Part shown: positions 18,499 through 27,390 of the stretch, one piece after another
Position numbering within the stretch: position 1 is the stretch's first letter
Layout: each line of letters opens with the position of its first letter
DNA from: Micromonospora sp. WMMA1363
Lineage (GTDB): Bacteria; Actinomycetota; Actinomycetes; Mycobacteriales; Micromonosporaceae
Reading direction: 5' to 3'
Assembly: GCF_030345795.1 (NCBI RefSeq)
Contig: NZ_JAUALB010000001.1
Span: forward strand, 677,001 to 741,000
DNA length: 64,000 nucleotides
Notes under the pieces: generated by a model
What the model saw: the letters and a program-made list of their open reading frames with translations, nothing else
Database searches by the model: none
What the model was told of the DNA's origin: nothing
Program-made: the position numbers and the translations under genes

Positions 18499-19622
18499 AC
18501 CGCCCCACCCGTGTGGTCGTCTGCGGCACGCGGTTCGGTCAGGTCTATCTGGAATCGTTCCGGCAGGCCGATCCGGGGTTCCAGCTCGCTGGTGTCCTCG
18601 CCGGCGGCAGCAACCGGTCTCGGGCCTGCGCCGAGCACTACGGAGTGCCGTTGTACACCGGCGTCGACCAGCTGCCGGACGACATCGACATCGCCTGCGT
18701 GGTGATCCGTGGAGGGCTGCTCGGCGGGCGGGGTTCCGAGCTGGCGACGGAGCTGATGGCGCGGGGCATCCACGTGCTGCAGGAGCACCCACTGCACCAC
18801 GACGAGTTGGCCCGCTGCCTCCGGCAGGCCCGCAGGCACGCGGTGGTGTACCAACTCAACCCGTTCTACCGGCACATCACGCCGGTGCGCCGGTTCCTGG
18901 GCGCGGCCCGCGAACTGCTGCGCCGACAGCCGGCCCGCTACATCGACGCGGCCTGCGGCTTCCAGCTGGCGTACTCCCTGCTGGACCTGCTCGGCCAGGC
19001 CCTCGGTGGGGTGCGGCCCTGGCGGTTCACCGATCTGTCCCCGCTACCGGCGGCGGTGACCGGCGCGACCGGTCTGGACCTGCCGTTCCGCAGCCTCGAC
19101 GGGGTGCTGGCCGGCGTGCCGATCACCCTCCGGGTGCAGAACCAGATGGATCCGGCCGACCCGGACAACTACGCGCACCTCATGCACCGGGTCACCATCG
19201 GCACCGAAGCCGGCAACCTTTCCCTGGTCGGTACCCACGGTCCGACGGTGTGGACGGCGCGTCCCGACTTTCCGCGGGAGGTCGCCGGGATCGGCGCCGA
19301 CCCGCACTTCGCCGGGCTACGCGACACCAGCACCCCCAGCGCGATCGTATTCGGCCCGACCGAGGTGCCGCACTACGACACCGTCTTCGGCACCACCTGG
19401 CCGGAGGGCGTACGACGGGCGGTGCGGATGCTACGGGACACCGTCGAGCGCGGTGAGGACCCGCTGCGGCAGGGGCAGTACCACCTCACCCTCTGCCAGC
19501 TGTGGCAGGAGCTGACGGTGATCCTCGGCCCGCCCGAGCTGCTGACGGCGGACGCGCCCCGGATGCTCGGCGTCGACGACCTGAAGGCGCTCGCGGCCGC
19601 CGGCGACGCGGCGGTGAGCTGA
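18495..19622 (+). CDS. Thiazolinyl imide reductase (PchG/Irp3-type)
   Basis: A 375-residue Gfo/Idh/MocA-fold enzyme. The N-terminus RVVVCGTRFGQVYLESF carries the cofactor loop typical of this family (CGTxFGxxY), and EHPLHHDEL and YQLNPFYRH are shared with yersiniabactin and pyochelin reductases. In those pathways it reduces the C=N of a carrier-bound thiazoline to a thiazolidine with NADPH, after which the methyltransferase of the next NRPS methylates the nitrogen. Its presence next to a Cy-A(MT) module strongly suggests one thiazolidine ring in the product. It overlaps the previous and next genes (ATGA, TGATG). Confidence 0.9.
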   Translation: MNRPTRVVVCGTRFGQVYLESFRQADPGFQLAGVLAGGSNRSRACAEHYGVPLYTGVDQLPDDIDIACVVIRGGLLGGRGSELATELMARGIHVLQEHPLHHDELARCLRQARRHAVVYQLNPFYRHITPVRRFLGAARELLRRQPARYIDAACGFQLAYSLLDLLGQALGGVRPWRFTDLSPLPAAVTGATGLDLPFRSLDGVLAGVPITLRVQNQMDPADPDNYAHLMHRVTIGTEAGNLSLVGTHGPTVWTARPDFPREVAGIGADPHFAGLRDTSTPSAIVFGPTEVPHYDTVFGTTWPEGVRRAVRMLRDTVERGEDPLRQGQYHLTLCQLWQELTVILGPPELLTADAPRMLGVDDLKALAAAGDAAVS

Positions 19623-20374
19623 TGAGCGCGGTGGACGTGACCGCCCGGCGGTGGCTGCGCTGCCACCGGCCGCGTCCGACGGCGCGGATTCGGTTGGTCT
19701 GCTTCCCGCACGCCACCGGCAGCGCGCCGTTCTACCGTGCCTGGCCGGCTGAACTGCCGGACGACATCGAGCTGCTGGCGGTGCAGTACCCGGGTCGGCT
19801 GGACCGGATCGCCGAGCCCCCGCTGGTGTCCATGGGCGTACTGGCCGACCTGGTCGCCGCGGTGCTCGCCCCCCGCCGCGACCTGCCGCTTGCCCTGTTC
19901 GGTCACAGCATGGGCGCCGCCGTGGCCTACGAGGTCGCCCACCGGCTGGAGCGGCGACTGGAACTGCCCCTGGCGCACCTGTTCGTCTCCGGCCGTCCCG
20001 CACCGCGCTACCACCGGCCGGGCAGCAAGCACCTCGGCCCGGACGACGTTCTCTGGGCGGAGCTGCGTCGGCTCGGCGGCACCGATCAGGACGCCCTGGA
20101 CAACCCGCAGCTGCGGTCGGCGCTGATGCCGACGCTACGGGCGGACTACCAGCTGATCGAGAGCTACCGTCCCTCCGAGGGGCTATTGTGGACGCCGATT
20201 TCCGCCCTGGTCGGCGACGCCGACCCGGAGGCTCCGGTCAACGAGGTGGCGGCCTGGGCGGAGTACACCCGTAGCGCCTTCGACCTCACCGTCTTCGACG
20301 GCAACCACTTCTATCTGGTGCCGCAGCGCGGCAAGGTGCTGGCCGGCATCAGCCGCACCCTCCGCCGGCCCTGA
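19622..20374 (+). CDS. Type II thioesterase (PchC-like)
   Basis: A 250-residue alpha/beta-hydrolase of the GrsT/PchC editing class. It shows LVCFPHATGSAPFYRAW at the oxyanion region, the nucleophile elbow GHSMG and a C-terminal catalytic histidine in GNHFYL. Editing thioesterases clear misloaded or stalled acyl groups from carrier domains. Because the integrated TE of NRPS2 lacks its serine, this free enzyme could instead perform or help product release; that is inference. It is the last gene of the operon, 43 nt from the convergent ligase gene. Confidence 0.9.
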   Translation: MSAVDVTARRWLRCHRPRPTARIRLVCFPHATGSAPFYRAWPAELPDDIELLAVQYPGRLDRIAEPPLVSMGVLADLVAAVLAPRRDLPLALFGHSMGAAVAYEVAHRLERRLELPLAHLFVSGRPAPRYHRPGSKHLGPDDVLWAELRRLGGTDQDALDNPQLRSALMPTLRADYQLIESYRPSEGLLWTPISALVGDADPEAPVNEVAAWAEYTRSAFDLTVFDGNHFYLVPQRGKVLAGISRTLRRP

Positions 20375-20417
20375 CCGACCCTACCGGCGGGCCTGACCCC
20401 CCGGCGGACGGCGGCTC

Positions 20418-21992
20418 CTACCGGGGTGGCGCCGGTGCGTCGGATGTGTGGCGGTGCCACAGCAGGCGGCGCTTCGGCTTACCGCTGGTGGTACGGGGCA
20501 CCCCGCCGGCGGGCACCGGCACCGTGACCACCGTCGCGTCGTCGACCAGCGGGCGCAGCAGCGCGGGGATCCGGGACAGCCACTCCTGCCGCGGATGTTC
20601 CAGATACACCACCGCGGTGGGCGTACCGGCTCGCAGCCCGAGCACGGTGGCCAACCGGCCGGGCGGCACCGCCAACTCTCCGCAGAGCACCGCGTCCAGG
20701 TCCTCGGCGAAGACGGCGCGACCGCGGATCTTCAGGCTGTCACCCATCCGGCCCAGGACGAACAGTTCCCCGCCCCGGACGAAGCCGGCGTCGCCGGTGC
20801 GAAGCGTGCCGCCGGCGAAGGCCGTCGTCCGGATCCCGTCGGCCCCCACGTAGCCGTCGGCGACCCCCGTTCCGCCGACCACGATCTCACCCGGTAGGCC
20901 GTCGTCGGTGCGCTGCCCGTCGTCGCCGACGATCGTCACCCGGGAACCGGCCAGCGGCACACCACACCCGACCACCGGCACTCCGTCCGGGCCCGTGGAC
21001 TGCCGCCAGCCGGTGCGCAGCGGCACCCCGGTCACCGCCAGCGTCGCCTCGGCCAGGCCGTACGCCGGCAGCAGCGACTCCCGCCGCAGGCCGTGCGGGG
21101 CGAGCAACGCGGCGAAGCGGTCCAGGGTGGCGGGCAGGACCCGCTCGGCGCCGACGATCACCGCCCGCCACTGGCGGAAATCCATCCCCGCCAGCTGCTC
21201 CGGGCGCACCCGGCGGACCACGTGGGCCAGCCCGAAGCCCGGCATCGCGGACAACCGGGCACCGAGCCGGCCGAAGCATGCCAGGTACCGGGTGGGCTGC
21301 CGGACGAAGTCCGCCGGCGACAGCAGCCACAGGTCGGCGCCGGTGACGATCGGTGCCAGCAGACAGCCGACCAGCCCCATGTCGTGGTGCACCGGAAGCC
21401 AGGAGGCGGTGGCGTCGTCCGGGGTCATCTCCAACCATCGCCGGATCGCCGTGACGTTGGCCTCCAACGCCGGGTACGGAACCTGCACACCGCGGACGCT
21501 GCCGGTGGTCCCCGAGGTGAACTGCACCAGCGCCAACCGTGCCGGGGCGGGCCGGTGCGCTCCCAGCGGCCCGCCGCGAACATCGTCCTGGTCGACTGTG
21601 GGCACCCCCGTCCGGCTGGCCACCGGCGTCACCGCCGCGCCGGCCGCGGCGTCGACCACGACCAACCGGGGACGTGCCGCGGCCAGCGCGGACGTGACGT
21701 GCTCGGCGTACCGGTCCGGATCGCCGAACGTGGCGGCCGGCGCCAGCGGTGACGCCGTCGCTCCGGCCAGCAGCGTCCCGAACAGCGCGCCGACGAACGC
21801 CGGGCCGCTCGGCAGCACCACCGTCACCACGTCGCCCGGGCGGACCCCGTGGGCGACGAGGCCGGCGGCGTACTCGTGGGTGAGCCCGGCCAACTCGTCG
21901 TACGACCACCGGTCCCAGCCGCCGTCCGGGCGGGCGAACCGGATACCCCGGTCGGACCTCGGCTCCGCCAGCCAGGACAGCAGGCGGGTCAT
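20418..21992 (-). CDS. Fatty acyl-AMP ligase (FAAL)
   Basis: A 524-residue adenylate-forming enzyme. FAAL-type signatures are LVQFTSGTTGSVRGVQVP (A3), SWLPVHHDMGLVG, YGLAEATLAV and LRTGDAGFVRGGELFVLGR. FAALs activate a carboxylic acid as acyl-AMP and pass it to a carrier protein instead of CoA. A likely acceptor is the free ACP at 36284-36514 or an NRPS carrier. The ATG (21992) overlaps the stop of the methyltransferase (ATGA). It ends a five-gene operon with two acyl-CoA dehydrogenases, suggesting that an acyl chain is loaded and then desaturated. Substrate length cannot be read by eye. Confidence 0.85.
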   Translation of the reverse strand: MTRLLSWLAEPRSDRGIRFARPDGGWDRWSYDELAGLTHEYAAGLVAHGVRPGDVVTVVLPSGPAFVGALFGTLLAGATASPLAPAATFGDPDRYAEHVTSALAAARPRLVVVDAAAGAAVTPVASRTGVPTVDQDDVRGGPLGAHRPAPARLALVQFTSGTTGSVRGVQVPYPALEANVTAIRRWLEMTPDDATASWLPVHHDMGLVGCLLAPIVTGADLWLLSPADFVRQPTRYLACFGRLGARLSAMPGFGLAHVVRRVRPEQLAGMDFRQWRAVIVGAERVLPATLDRFAALLAPHGLRRESLLPAYGLAEATLAVTGVPLRTGWRQSTGPDGVPVVGCGVPLAGSRVTIVGDDGQRTDDGLPGEIVVGGTGVADGYVGADGIRTTAFAGGTLRTGDAGFVRGGELFVLGRMGDSLKIRGRAVFAEDLDAVLCGELAVPPGRLATVLGLRAGTPTAVVYLEHPRQEWLSRIPALLRPLVDDATVVTVPVPAGGVPRTTSGKPKRRLLWHRHTSDAPAPPR

Positions 21993-23014
21993 ACCGGTCG
22001 GGCCTCGATGACCGGGAACATCACCGTGGACGTGGCGCTGACCAGCTCCAGACCGGCCTCGGCCAGCAGGGCCCGCTGCTCGTCGAGGCTGCGCGCGCCG
22101 CCGGCGCTCAGGGTCAACATCAGCATGTCCATCCGGCGGGCCAACGGGCTGGTCTCCTCCTCGGACTGCCGGCCGGCTTCGAGGATGAACACCCGGCCGT
22201 CGTCGGACATGGCGTCGCGGATGCGCCTGAGCACGTCGGTGGCGACCTCGTCGCTCCAGCTGTAGAGGATCCGCTTGAGCACGTACGCGTCGCCGCCCGG
22301 TGGGATCTCGTCGCTGAGGAAACTGCCGGGCACGATCCGGACCCGGTCGGCCACCCCGGCCCCGGCGAGCGTCGCGGGCGCGTTCACGACCACCGTGGGC
22401 AGGTCGAACAGCACCCCGCGCATCGTCGGGTAGCGGGCCAACAGGTCGCCGAGGAACCGGCCGTTCCCACCGCCGACGTCCACCACCGTGCCGAACCGCG
22501 ACCAGTTCGAGGCGCGCAGGATGGCCTGCAGCTCCATCCCGGTGACCCCACTCATCACCTTGTCGAAGGCCTCGCCGTCGGTGGGGTTGCCGCGGAAGTG
22601 CTCCCACATCCCGATGCCGTGCACGGCGTCGAACGCGCCCTCGCCGGTGCGCAGCGTGTGGTCGAGACCCTCCATCGCCCGGGTGCACACCACGGGGGAG
22701 AGGAAGATGTCCCGGGCGGAGTACGGGTGGTCGGCCCGCAGCAGGTCGGCCATCGGGGTCAACCCGAACTCCCCCGGAGCCACCTCGGCGAACAGGTCGC
22801 GGGTGGCCAGGTAGCGCAGCGCCTTGGTCAGCGCCGGCTCGTCCGCCCCGACCGCCCGGGCCAGCTCGGCGACCGGGCGTGGCCCGTGCGTCAGCTGGTC
22901 GGCCACCCCCAGCAGGCAGACCGCCCGGATCGTGTACGGCAGCAGATAGTCACCGACCTCCATCAGCCGCAGGATGGCCGGCACGTCGATCCTGGGGCGT
23001 CGTTTCGTCAGCAT
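21989..23014 (-). CDS. SAM-dependent O-methyltransferase (class I, dimerising plant-COMT/bacterial type)
   Basis: A 341-residue methyltransferase with an N-terminal winged-helix dimerisation domain (~1-110) and a C-terminal Rossmann domain. SAM motif I is VDVGGGNGRFLGDLL, and the later FILEAGR strand matches this family. It resembles small-molecule O-methyltransferases acting on phenolic hydroxyls of polyketides. ATG at 23014 is preceded by AAGGAG. It is coupled to the FAAL gene by a four-nt overlap. A phenolic or enolic oxygen of the aryl/polyketide part is the natural target to test. Confidence 0.87.
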   Translation of the reverse strand: MLTKRRPRIDVPAILRLMEVGDYLLPYTIRAVCLLGVADQLTHGPRPVAELARAVGADEPALTKALRYLATRDLFAEVAPGEFGLTPMADLLRADHPYSARDIFLSPVVCTRAMEGLDHTLRTGEGAFDAVHGIGMWEHFRGNPTDGEAFDKVMSGVTGMELQAILRASNWSRFGTVVDVGGGNGRFLGDLLARYPTMRGVLFDLPTVVVNAPATLAGAGVADRVRIVPGSFLSDEIPPGGDAYVLKRILYSWSDEVATDVLRRIRDAMSDDGRVFILEAGRQSEEETSPLARRMDMLMLTLSAGGARSLDEQRALLAEAGLELVSATSTVMFPVIEARPV

Positions 23015-23034
23015 CACGGCTCCTTGTCGGTCGG

Positions 23035-24099
23035 TCACGCGGGTGCGGCCAGCACGTGACTGGCGAGCGTGGCGAGGTGCGCGGCGGTGGGAAGGTCGAA
23101 GCAGTCCAGCCAGAGCGCGCGGCGGTACCACCAGTGCAGCGGATACTCCCAGGTCGCGCCGAGCCCTCCGGTGACCTGGAGGGCGGCCTCGCAGGCGCCT
23201 ACCGCCGCCCGGCGGGCCGCGACCACGGCCTCGGCGTACGCCTGGGACACCTCCGTCTCGTCGGCGTCGCCGCGGTCGGCGGCACCGACCAGCCACGCGG
23301 CCCGCAGCGACAGCGACGTGGCCAGCTCGACCGCCACGTAACTGTCGGCGAGCCGGTGCGCCACCGCCTGGTACGCACCGATCGGGCGACCGAACTGCAC
23401 CCGCTCCTCGGCGTGCCGTCGGGCCAGGTCCAGGGCCCGCCGGGCCACCCCGACCGCCTCGCAGGCCAGCAGGGTGCCGCCGTGCCGGCGGGCGGCGGCC
23501 AGCACCTGGCGCCCGGTGTCCGCGGCCACCATCGGCTCGGCCGGTGTATCGGCGAATCGCAGCCGAGCGGTCCGACGCAGCCGGTCGAGGGTGGGCTGCG
23601 GCGCGACGGTCATGCCGTCGGCGGGCGACGTCACCGCGAACAGGGCGAGGCCGTCGGGGGTGTCCGCGGCGACCAGCACACCGGACGCCTCGGTCACGTC
23701 GGTGACCAGACACCGGATGCCGGACAGTCGCCAACCGCCGCCGTAGGGGACCGCCCGGCACCCGCCGTCTGTCCCGGCCTCGTCCTGCCAGGCCAGAGTG
23801 AGCGGTCCGGGTGGCATGGCGGCGCGGGCCGCGCGGTGCACAGGTTGGGCCAGCCCCACCGTGCTCCACCACGCGGTCGGGTGTAGGGCGTAGCCGCTCT
23901 CCTGGGCCAGCAGCCCCTTCTCCACCATGCCCAACTCGAGGTCGCACCAGCCCTGCCGGCGCAGCTCCGGCCAGGCGTCGGGATCCCCGGCGGTGGCGTC
24001 GGCGAGCGCCGCGATCCGGTCCAGCGGGTACCGGTCGGCGAGGTAGCGTGCGGCAGCGACCTGCAGGTCACGCTGCTCGTCGGTGAGGGCGAAGTCCAT
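23035..24099 (-). CDS. Acyl-CoA dehydrogenase family, smaller partner of an adjacent pair
   Basis: A 354-residue acyl-CoA dehydrogenase-fold flavoprotein beginning MDFALTDEQRDLQ. The C-terminal helical segment (RVQFGRPIGAYQAVAHRLAD) and LQVTGGLGATWEYPLHWWYRR are characteristic. The usual catalytic Glu region near EGG/GTSEI is absent here, as in one subunit of heteromeric (FadE alpha2-beta2) dehydrogenases. The upstream gene encodes the likely partner. Together they would oxidise an acyl thioester to an alpha,beta-unsaturated one. Confidence 0.85.
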   Translation of the reverse strand: MDFALTDEQRDLQVAAARYLADRYPLDRIAALADATAGDPDAWPELRRQGWCDLELGMVEKGLLAQESGYALHPTAWWSTVGLAQPVHRAARAAMPPGPLTLAWQDEAGTDGGCRAVPYGGGWRLSGIRCLVTDVTEASGVLVAADTPDGLALFAVTSPADGMTVAPQPTLDRLRRTARLRFADTPAEPMVAADTGRQVLAAARRHGGTLLACEAVGVARRALDLARRHAEERVQFGRPIGAYQAVAHRLADSYVAVELATSLSLRAAWLVGAADRGDADETEVSQAYAEAVVAARRAAVGACEAALQVTGGLGATWEYPLHWWYRRALWLDCFDLPTAAHLATLASHVLAAPA

Positions 24100-24123
24100 C
24101 CGAGAATCCTTTCCGCCGCAGGG

Positions 24124-25266
24124 TCACCGGGTTCGGGGCAGGCCGAGGACGCGCTCGGCGATGATGCCGCGCAGGATCTCCGAGGTGCCGCCCTCGATCG
24201 AGTTGGCCCGACTGCGCAGCCGCAGGTGCTGCCAGTGGCCGGCGGCGTGGCTGTCCGGGCCGTCCAGCATGCCGGCCGGGCCCAGCAGCCGCAGCGCGAA
24301 CGCCGCCAGCCGCTGGTTGGTCACCGACCAGTGCAGTTTGAGAATCGAACTCTCCGGCCCGGGCCTCCCGGTGCGGTTCAGCGCGGTCATCGCCCGGTAG
24401 CCGGTCCAGCGCAGTCCCTGAAGGTGCACGTGCAGGTCGGCGATCTCGGCCCGGACCGCCGGATCGGCGGTGAGCCCGAGTTCGCGCACGGTCCGCACCA
24501 GCCGGCCGAACTCGACGCTGAGCCGGGCGGTCAGCGTGATGCCGAACGTGCCCCGTTCGTGTGCGAGCGTGGTCATCGCGATCCGCCAGCCCTCGCCGAC
24601 CGGGCCTAGGACGCAGTCGGCCGGCACGAACGCGTCGGTGAGTACGATCTGGTTGAAGTCGCTGTCGCCGGTGTTCTGCCGCAGCGGTAGCACCTGGACG
24701 CCCGGCGAGCGCATGTCGACCAGCAGGCAGGTCAGCCCCCGGTGCCGATCGGAGCCTGGTTGGGTACGGACCAGCAGCAGACACCAGTCGGCCTGGTGGG
24801 CGTACGACGACCAGACCTTCTCGCCGGTGACCCGCCAGCCACCGGCGGTCGCCACCGCCCGGGTGCGGACGGCGGCCAGGTCGGAGCCGGCGTCGGGCTC
24901 GGAGAACCCTTGGCAGAACACCATCTCGCCGGAGAGGATCGGTTCCAGGAAACGGTTCTGCTGTTCCGGCGTGCCGTGCTCGACGATGGTCGGCCCGACC
25001 ATGCCGAGGCCGATGACGTTGATGTGGTCCGGCGCCCCGGCGAGAGCACTCTCCTCGGCGTAGATGCCCTGGTAGGTGGGGGACAGGCCGCGTCCGCCGT
25101 AGCGCGCCGGCCAGGTCAGCCCGGTGTAGCCGGCGGTGTGCAACGCCTTCGTCCAGCCGTGGGGCGTCCCGGAGGCGTCCACGGCGAATCGGGGCACCTG
25201 GACGGCGAGCCAGGCGCGTAGCCCGGTGCGGAAGGCGGCCTGCTCCTCGGTGTCACGCAGGTCCAT
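24124..25266 (-). CDS. Acyl-CoA dehydrogenase family, larger partner of an adjacent pair
   Basis: A 380-residue acyl-CoA dehydrogenase. Family features are FCQGFSEPDAGSDLAAVRT (FAD/substrate loop), GWRVTGEKVWSSYAHQAD and the C-terminal NSIEGGTSEILRGIIAERV. It pairs with the adjacent smaller paralogue, as FadE genes do in steroid and polyketide side-chain dehydrogenation. The order in the minus-strand operon is monooxygenase, this gene, partner, methyltransferase, FAAL. The substrate might be CoA- or carrier-bound. Confidence 0.88.
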   Translation of the reverse strand: MDLRDTEEQAAFRTGLRAWLAVQVPRFAVDASGTPHGWTKALHTAGYTGLTWPARYGGRGLSPTYQGIYAEESALAGAPDHINVIGLGMVGPTIVEHGTPEQQNRFLEPILSGEMVFCQGFSEPDAGSDLAAVRTRAVATAGGWRVTGEKVWSSYAHQADWCLLLVRTQPGSDRHRGLTCLLVDMRSPGVQVLPLRQNTGDSDFNQIVLTDAFVPADCVLGPVGEGWRIAMTTLAHERGTFGITLTARLSVEFGRLVRTVRELGLTADPAVRAEIADLHVHLQGLRWTGYRAMTALNRTGRPGPESSILKLHWSVTNQRLAAFALRLLGPAGMLDGPDSHAAGHWQHLRLRSRANSIEGGTSEILRGIIAERVLGLPRTR

Positions 25267-25270
25267 CTGC

Positions 25271-26647
25271 TCAGCCTTCCCGGGTGGCCATGGTGCGGGC
25301 CCGGTCGGAGTAGGTGCGTTTGCCGGCGCCGAAGTATCGTTCCCGCAGGGTGCTCTCCGCCGGGTCGTACGCGGTGCGGAACAGGCCCCGTCGTTGCAGC
25401 TCGGGGATCAGCAGGTCGCAGATGTCGTCCACACCGCCCGACGGCGGGCACGGGATGAGGTTGAAACCGTCCACGTCGGCGACCTCGAGCCACTGCTCCA
25501 TCCGGTCGGCGACCTGCTCGGGAGTGCCGAACAGGGTCACCGGGGCCTCGACCCGGGGCCGGCGAGGTCGGGAGACGAGGTACTTCACGTCGCCCACCGT
25601 CCAGGTCCGGTCCGGGGTCAGCTTGCGAAGGAAGCCGAGGAAGGAGTGGCTGGCCTGGCTGCGGATCTCGTCGACCGGGGTGTCGTCGGGGAAGGCGGAG
25701 AGGTCGATGTCCATCCAGCCACACCACTTGGCCAGCTGCCCCTCGCTGCTCCAGAGCGTGTTGTACGCCTCGGCCCTGGCCTTCGCCTCCGCGCGGTCCC
25801 GGCCGACCATGACCATGGTTCCCTGCAGCGCCTTCACCGCGTGTGGGTCCCGGCCGTGCCGGACGGCTGCGGCGCGCAGGTTGGCCACCGGCTCGGCGCC
25901 GGCGGTGGGGTCGGCCAGGGTCAGGAAGACCACCTCGGCGTGCCGGGCGGCGAACTCGATCCCCCGCGGCGACGAGCCGGCCTGGTAGAGCACCGGGGTG
26001 CGTTGGGGCGACGGTTCGCACTGGTGCGGACCGCGCACCGAGAACCACCGGCCGTGATGGTCGATCTCGTGGACCCGGGTCGGGTCGGTGAAGATGTCGC
26101 GCCCGGCGTCCCGCACCACCGCGTCGGCGTCCCAGCTCTCCTCCCACAGGGCCCGGGTCACCTGGACGTACTCGTCGGCGCGGTCGTAGCGCTCGTCGTG
26201 GTCCAGGTAGTCGCCGAGGCCGTTGGCGGTGGCCGAGCGCAGGTAGGAGGTGACGATGTTCCAACCGACCCGGCCGCCGGTCAGGTGGTCCAGCGAGGAG
26301 AAGAGCCGGGCGCACTCGTACGGGGCGTGGTAGGTGGTGGAGTAGGTGACTGCGAAGCCGAGGTGCCGCGTGGTGGCCGCAAGCGCGGACAGCAGCAGCG
26401 CCGGGTCGATCGAGGGAATCTGCACGGCGTGCCGCACCGCGGGGGCCCACGACCCCCGGTAGACGTCGTAGACGCCGTGGATGTCCGCGAAGAAGAGCGC
26501 GTCCACGCAGGCCGCCTCCAACTGCCGGGCCCGCGACATCCAGTACTCCAGCGAACGGTATCCGGTCGCCGTCCGGTCGCCCGAGACCCTCCACATGCCC
26601 TTGAACTGGGGTGACGGAGAGCACTGGGTGAACACGTTCAGATGCAT
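25271..26647 (-). CDS. Luciferase-like FMN-dependent monooxygenase (NtaA/SnaA/DszA family)
   Basis: A 458-residue two-component flavin monooxygenase. It begins MHLNVFTQCSPSPQFKGMWR and shows the family features FFADIHGVYDVY, TTYHAPYECARLFSSLDHLT, GRVGWNIVTSY and VLYQAGSSPRGIEFAARHAE. Relatives oxidise nitrilotriacetate, dibenzothiophene sulfone and pristinamycin IIB (SnaA, a dehydrogenation of a ring), and need a separate FMN reductase, which is not encoded here. It heads the minus-strand operon and diverges from the VOC gene at 26760. Plausible roles are ring oxidation, for example of a thiazoline or thiazolidine, or Baeyer-Villiger-type chemistry. Confidence 0.88.
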   Translation of the reverse strand: MHLNVFTQCSPSPQFKGMWRVSGDRTATGYRSLEYWMSRARQLEAACVDALFFADIHGVYDVYRGSWAPAVRHAVQIPSIDPALLLSALAATTRHLGFAVTYSTTYHAPYECARLFSSLDHLTGGRVGWNIVTSYLRSATANGLGDYLDHDERYDRADEYVQVTRALWEESWDADAVVRDAGRDIFTDPTRVHEIDHHGRWFSVRGPHQCEPSPQRTPVLYQAGSSPRGIEFAARHAEVVFLTLADPTAGAEPVANLRAAAVRHGRDPHAVKALQGTMVMVGRDRAEAKARAEAYNTLWSSEGQLAKWCGWMDIDLSAFPDDTPVDEIRSQASHSFLGFLRKLTPDRTWTVGDVKYLVSRPRRPRVEAPVTLFGTPEQVADRMEQWLEVADVDGFNLIPCPPSGGVDDICDLLIPELQRRGLFRTAYDPAESTLRERYFGAGKRTYSDRARTMATREG

Positions 26648-26759
26648 GCCCGGTTCCTCACATCCGTTCGGGCCGGTACCGGCGGCCAGCTGCCAGGTGA
26701 GGACACGTTACCGGGTACCAATGACAACACGCCACACCCAAGATACGAGCCAACCGCCT

Positions 26760-27263
26760 ATGATGCGTCCTGTGCCCAAACTCAACGGCAGCACCCACGT
26801 CAACCTGACCGTGCGCGACCTGGACCGCAGCACCGAGTGGTACTGGCGGGTCATGGACTTCACCGTCGTCCGAGACGCCACACCAGCCGAGTCCGGATTC
26901 ACCTTCCGGACGCTGGTGCACCGGCAGTCGCTGGCCGCCATCGTTCTCGGACAGGCCGCCGAGGCCGATCCGGAGCCCTTCGACGAGCGGCGGGTCGGCC
27001 TGCACCACCTCGGCTACCACGTGCCCGAGCGGATCGACCTCGACCGGTGGGCGGAGCACCTCGATGCCGTCGGAGCCATGCACTCCGGCGTCCGTGAGCT
27101 GTTCCTGGAGGCGGGCTACGGCATCTGGTTGCGCGATCCGGACAACATCTGGCTGGAGTTCTACTGGCTGAACGCGGACTACTTCATGGACCGTCTGCGC
27201 CAGCAGCGTCGGGCCGAGCGGGCCGCCGCCGGTCAGGCGACACCGGCCAGCGGCAAGCGTTGA
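26760..27263 (+). CDS. VOC-superfamily (glyoxalase-fold) protein
   Basis: About 167 residues with a VOC domain: THVNLTVRDLDRSTEWYWRV at the N-terminus, GLHHLGYHVPE in the middle and LRDPDNIWLEFYW at the end, the last carrying the usual metal-ligand glutamate; the metal-site histidines are in HVNL and LHHLGYH. This fits a metal-dependent lyase, isomerase or binding protein. The start is uncertain: ATG codons at 26721, 26760 and 26763 are in frame and none has a clear Shine-Dalgarno. The gene diverges from the flavin monooxygenase. A biosynthetic or resistance role is inferred only from its position. Confidence 0.75.
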   Translation: MMRPVPKLNGSTHVNLTVRDLDRSTEWYWRVMDFTVVRDATPAESGFTFRTLVHRQSLAAIVLGQAAEADPEPFDERRVGLHHLGYHVPERIDLDRWAEHLDAVGAMHSGVRELFLEAGYGIWLRDPDNIWLEFYWLNADYFMDRLRQQRRAERAAAGQATPASGKR

Positions 27264-27390
27264 CTGTCGGGTCCAGCTAAAAACAACATACGCTGCTGAT
27301 GGTGGACGCGGTCCGCCGCCGCGGACCCATGGCGTGGGTCAGCGTCCACCGACCGCCGTGCCGTGCGGCACGGACGCCGGTACCGACGAC
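27264..27390 (+). promoter_or_regulatory. Promoter region of FAD oxidoreductase 1, with AACATAC motif
   Basis: The gap between the VOC gene and the FAD oxidoreductase contains an unusually A-rich stretch around 27279-27291 with AACATAC at 27285-27291, and TTGACT at 27261-27266 as a possible -35. The same heptamer occurs upstream of the P450 (933) and the PKS operon (42283, 42324). Confidence 0.4.

Noticed and set aside
5698..20374. Calling the locus a pyochelin, yersiniabactin or coelibactin cluster
   Set aside because: Domain order is related, but an extra Cys module, the altered A1 and aryl ligase pockets, the lack of salicylate synthase and uptake genes, and the attached type II PKS argue for a different product.
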